Shown here: one piece after another, positions 51,601-57,600 of the stretch
Numbering within the stretch: position 1 is the first letter of the stretch
Layout of the letters: the number at the start of each line of letters is the position of its first letter
DNA from: Achatina immaculata
Lineage: Eukaryota > Mollusca > Gastropoda > Stylommatophora > Achatinidae
Assembly: GCA_009760885.1 (NCBI GenBank)
Contig: CM019715.1
Location: 19,830,503-19,894,502 of the forward strand
DNA length: 64,000 nt
Direction: 5' to 3'
Notes under the pieces: model-generated
Told to the model about the DNA's origin: nothing
Database searches by the model: none
What the model saw: only the letters and a program-made list of their open reading frames with translations
Made by a program: the position numbers and the translations under genes

Positions 51601-54600
51601 AGTTGTGAAGTTCAGCAATTTGTGTCTCAGTGAACAACCTGGAAAATAAGGTAGACATGATGAAATGTATAACTGGCTATTTTTATTGCAGACGTTTTGT
51701 AAGGATATTGTAGTGAAATAAACATTATTTTCTCATAGCATATATGAGTCAAACTGTGGAGTGGTACTTTTAAATAAATAAATAAATATAAAGAGTAGAA
51801 TTACAATAAAAGCCTCCACAGTGGTAATGTAGCATGCATTTGCTAAAGGTGAGGAAGCACACATATTTATTAAGATGCCCACACAAATATAAATGAGTGC
51901 CTCTCAACCTCTGCAGCATTTCTCAATGTTCTCCTATTTCACAATACTCTACACACTTGATAAGAGGACAATTCTAAACTCTACTATATTCAATCTGCAA
52001 CATGTGGTCAATCAGTTACATGACTAAATCATTGTACTCTAAGTTTCAAAGTATCAGTTCGTCGCAATCACTTGAAACACAGCTTCAATCTGTCCTAAAA
52101 CTACTTCTGCAAGGCTGCTTTTCCTGAGTATCTATTGCTCTAATTGTCCTTCTATTCCAACTGTTGTTACCTACATCTTATTTCTCTCTTGTGTCTTCTC
52201 TGGTGTGTCTGCCCTTCTCTTCTTCTCTTGTCTGTTCACTGACCATTCTTGTTCCTCTGTTTTCAGGGCTCCATCCTCTGTCTCCTCTCCTCTACTTCTT
52301 CTTCCTTCTTCGTTGTTCCCCCTGTACTTGGTTCCTCTTCGTTCTTGGTTTTCGATTGTCTGTTCTTCCCTCTGTCTCCTCTTCTTCCTCATTCCCCCTC
52401 AACCTCTAGCTTCCCTCTGTCTCTTCTTCTTCCTCATTCCCCCTCAACCTCTAGATTCCCTCTGTCTCTTCTTCTTCCTCATTCCCCCTCAACCTCTAAC
52501 TTCCCTCTGTCTCTTCTTCTTCCTTGTTCCCCCTCAACCTCTAGCATGCATTTGCTAAAGGTGAGGAAGCACACATATTTATTAAGATGCCCACACAAAT
52601 ATAAATGAGTGCCTCTCAACCTCTATTCCTGACCAACCAAAAATGATACATCAGTCTGCTTCTGGAGCACACTTCTGAAGTAGAATAGAATCTTGGCTGA
52701 CTACTACTTGAAGCACCATGCCGAAAAGAGTCTTCATTTCTTCTTTTACATGAATGCCACATATGTAAACTGAACATTTTAGTGTATGTGTGTAAACTGA
52801 ACATGTGAATGTACCACTGTAAGGACAATAACTAATGAATTTTATAGAACAAATACATAACACTTAATTTTACCCATTGCCAGTGTTCTCAAACCAGAAT
52901 CTGTCTCCATCTCTCAAGCGAATAAATTGGTCATATAAAATATTTGTGAAAAGTTCTCCTGGACCATCTGGGGTTGACTCCATCATTCCACCCACAAACA
53001 TGTCAACAGTGGACAGATTTTCCCTGTGTACCTGCTTGAAGGCATCCATTAACTGAAGGAGTACAAGGAAAGAAATATTATTAACAAAATATGACATGTG
53101 AGCATGCGTAATTTGTATGTGTATGTGTGCAAATTAGTATATGAACATATGTTTATGCATAGATATGTGTATATATGAATTAATATGCATAGCTTACATA
53201 TGCAGAACTGCATGTATGTATGTATTAGTATGAGAGATAAACTGTACATACAAGTATAAACCATTAAATAAGAAGACAATGTGCTTGATGAAATTAACAA
53301 TGGTATTTTTTTTTTTTTTCACATATTTGTTAGCAAAGATTAGATTTCAGTCCTTGAGTCCTAACAAAACATGTCTTGAAATGAAACCGAGCTGGGATTA
53401 TTTACAAAATTTGCACATGGAGCCAAAACTCACAGTTGCTAAACAAATTTTGCCTGAACTTAAATAAACAAAACGAATTGGAAAATTGAGATAATAGATA
53501 TTTAAAAAAAAAAAAAGGAATCATTGATTGGAACAGCAAATCATTGACTGGAACAGTGAGACAGTTCTTAATCTCAAAAGGAAGTGGTCTAGAGCAGTGG
53601 TTCCCAGTTAACAAAAGTCCACAGACAACCTCCTATTTTAAAATGCAGGCATGGACCCCCCCCCCCCATACTTTGGAAAAGTTTTGTATCTGTATGACAG
53701 CTATGTGCTTTAAATGCAAAAGAATTTATTGCAGAAAATGTGGCTAACCTTTAATGACTAAACGCCACATTGCACTAAAAAACAAGGTACAAACATGGTG
53801 AATTTTCAAAATGACAATAATGTAGTTAAGAAAAAAATCGACAGCAATTAAAATTCCTACTTGGTCTGACAAATAAACAGAATATGAAATGTGTGACAGC
53901 TAATCAATCTAAATATGGTGAGAGAAATCATGCTTCCTTTTATTCTGAACAATTACTTCCACATATAGTTCAATATTTCCTAATCTTTAAACATGAAAAA
54001 AGCAACATCAGTTGTCAAACATTTCACAGCAAAAATTTTTAAAAAAAAAGAACCTTGAGTTTTTGTCACGAACCCTATGGCAGGTTCCATGGACCCCACC
54101 AGCAGATGGGAACCACTGGTCTAGAGAAATGGCAAAGATGAAAATGGCAGCTAAAACAATGAGAAGTACATGACAAATTTTGGCACAGACAGTGACAGCT
54201 AAATAAATATTACATCTTATATCCTTCCCGTGCCGTTAAATGTCGCATAGGACTTGCAAGGTAGTTCACCAATTTTTCCTGTCTTCAGTGAGTCTTTCAT
54301 CTTCATCAAAGGATTTTATGCCTATTAATTTGGCCTCTCTTAACAATGTCCTCTTTAGAGTTTCATGCGGTCTGCCTCTTTTTCTTTGGTCTGTTATGTT
54401 CCACTTTATAGCTTGTTTTGGGATTCTTTGACTGTTTCTTCTCATCACATGACCAACATATGCAGTCACATGTTTGGGGCCTATGAATGAGCTCTTCGGA
54501 GGTGGTATCCCTGATGCTCGGTTGGTTTCTCTGTGAGTTTCCGTAATGATATCTTTTTTTCTCATCTGGAGTCGCCTCTAGATAGGTCCCAGGATAAGGT

Positions 54601-57600
54601 TGTTAGCCTTATGCCCAACTAAATAAATACAGAGTTTAAAGTGAAAATTCATGACACAAAATATTTGAATCAGTTCTGAAAAGTAATAAAGAGTCTTAAT
54701 ATTTATTACAGACATTTTGAGGCTGGAGACTGAATGTGTGATAGAAATAAATGTCATTTTATACTGTGGTAAACGTTACATTGGTTGTATTAAATATAAT
54801 GAAAGAAGAAGTCACCTCTGGATTGGTCTTATTCAGTTCTATATTTATAGCTTCAAATGTGCTCTTCTCTGGCAAGCCCATCGTTACCCTGACAGTGTTG
54901 TAATCAGGGATGCCATAGTCTCGACCTTTCATAATGGTCAGCAGAACAGCATCATGATTGGAGTGGTACAGAGGGCCATAAAATTTACCTGGGTTTTTTT
55001 GAAATGCAGAGAACTTTAAAATTAACAATGTGAAATTTATATGCAGAGAAAAAAAAACCTACAATAACAATGCAAGAGGGAGAGAGGAAATTTGCAAAGA
55101 AAATGAATACAAATAAGTTGCAAAAAAAACCCCATCAAGCTCTGCAGAAACTTATAATTTACAATGAAGAGAGATTAGACAGGAAATTTTGATGTCAGAA
55201 ATAAAATAATCTGTATCTGTGTTTCCCAACTGTTCCTAAGTCTGATAAAATGATTAAACTTTAGTGAATTTTCACTGCACAGACTGAAGGTACAAACACT
55301 TATATTTGGTTTTTATAAATATCTGAAATCAACTGAAATTCATCTGTAGTTTTCCAAATGGACATTTACCTCCAGACCATTGACACAATCTGTTCCTCAC
55401 TTTATACACATATTAACAGGACAAACACTGACAAAAAAGGAAACGGCATTACTCACTTCTATAGTCCTCCACAACATATGTATCTGAGTTCTCTGCCAGT
55501 TGAACAGACAATCCTTTAAGAATTTCTGCAGTACCACCCTCACGTTCATAAACTACATCCTTCGTAAAAAAAAAAATGGATTCTTTGATTGCCACACAGC
55601 GGATGTACAGCTAACTTCTATCCTGGTTCTTACTTGTTTAGTCTTAACTTCACTTATTTTTGTTTAAGCTTTCTTCTTACATTGTTCATATACTTTTTGT
55701 GTTCAATTTCCATTCAGTTTTCTCCATAAATGAATATTCAATTTGTGTTTACAATTTTTAATCTGAGAATAATTTATTTATTTGACTCTAGGAAAAATCG
55801 CTCATTCTCTCTCCTTTCCTCTTACACTGAGTAACTTTAGCATTTCCTCAAATGAAACATTCAGCATTAACATTTCTGAAACATTTTAACACTTTTATTT
55901 AAAAGATCAATTCACCTCTTCTGAAATATGCAGGAAAGTTAAATATCATTTCACCTTTTCTGATGTCTATAAGGGATACAAAAACATCATATAACCTTTT
56001 CTAATCTTTCTGATGTATCATTTCAACTTTTCTGATCTCTTCAATATGGTGGCAAATAACTTTTGATCCCCTATGATGTCCATAAAATATTGTAAAACAT
56101 CTTCTGACATCTTGAAGGGATCTAAATAATAACCTTCAGTCAAAAAATCTGACTGGCAAATTTATTGTCAGTTCCACTTCATCTCATATCCCCAGTGGCA
56201 AAAATATTGCCTTTTTGTTTGGGAAAATAATGTGCAATGGGAAAATCAAAATTGTTCAAAATGATTCTTTTTCACACTTCCATTTAAATTAACACCACTG
56301 ACATGGCAGCTCATACTTAAGCGCCATTTTTTATGAACTTTGCTCTTGTTTAGGAGGTTTTGAAAGAGAGAATGTTAAGATTAAGATTGCTAGCTGATAA
56401 TTATACCATAGCCTTCCAGTAGGTATTGCACAGTCTGTGGGTTTTCTGAGTTTTACATTTCACATCCCTGAGGAAGAGAAAATTCACATGTACTATATTA
56501 ACATATATTATATCAGACCGCTTGAAACTCTGAAGAGGATATTATTAAGAGAGGCCAAATTAACAGGCATAAAATCCTTTAATGAGGTTGAAAGACTCGC
56601 CGAAGACATGAAAAATTGGCGAACTACTTTGCTAGCCCTATGTGACATTTAACGGCACGGGAAGGATATAAGATATAAGTTATTAACATCTTCCCACATC
56701 ATTATCCACAATATTGGTAGGAATATCATCACTATTATTAAAATTATTAATCTCATCAGACTAAAACAACAACATCCAAAAGGAACATGAAGTATCTCAC
56801 AACTGTTCACAGTATCAAAACAAAAGTTTATCACTTTTCACATTTGGTTCAGTATCACAAAAGCAATACATAGTTTTCTGCTTTTAAAAAAAAATATTTT
56901 AGCATTTATATCGTACTTGTTTCCTCCTACCTGCTAGCAAATATGCAGCAGAAATGGTAAATAATTTTTTTGTCTACATATCATAGCACATCAGTCAATC
57001 AGTCAGTCATTTGCATGTCCCTTGTGGAACTTTGCCTCCCTAACAGCTCTCTTGTAGGCATCTCGGTTGTAAGCAAGATGGCCTGCTGCTACTGCATCAA
57101 TTCGCAGATCATCAGCGATGTTTTGCAGCCATCTTTATCTTGTCTTCCTCTCTTTTTTTTTCTCATTATGTAGCCTTCCAAGACGGTCTTCTCTAAATTC
57201 TCATCAAGTTTAATGTGTTCAAATATTTAGGTTTTCTCTGTTTAATCCTCTTTACTAGTCAACCTTCTTCGGTACTAAATTTTTGTAGTATGGATATATT
57301 TGTTCTTTTTTGTTTCCATGATAGTTGATATTTGTAGCATTTATATTCAAAGGCATTTATGTGTTTCTCAGCTGTTTTGTTAAGTGTCCAAGTCTCACGG
57401 GAATATGTTGCGATGGGAAAGATGCATGAGCTTAAAAATCTTATTTTTGTAGTTCTGTCTGTTCCTCTAGATAGATTCTTTAGTTATTTTATTTTTTGAA
57501 GAGCAATAGATGTCCTCCTTCTAATTTTCCTCGTTATATCTCCATTATTAGTTAGTATTTTGTATCTCCATTATTAGTTAGTAATGATCCAAGATATTTA

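Noticed and set aside
52164..52608. Overlapping Pro/Leu/Phe frames on the plus strand and an Arg/Glu frame on the minus strand
   Set aside because: They are translations of a pyrimidine-rich 45-bp minisatellite, present in several frames at once, which is typical of repeats and not of genes.
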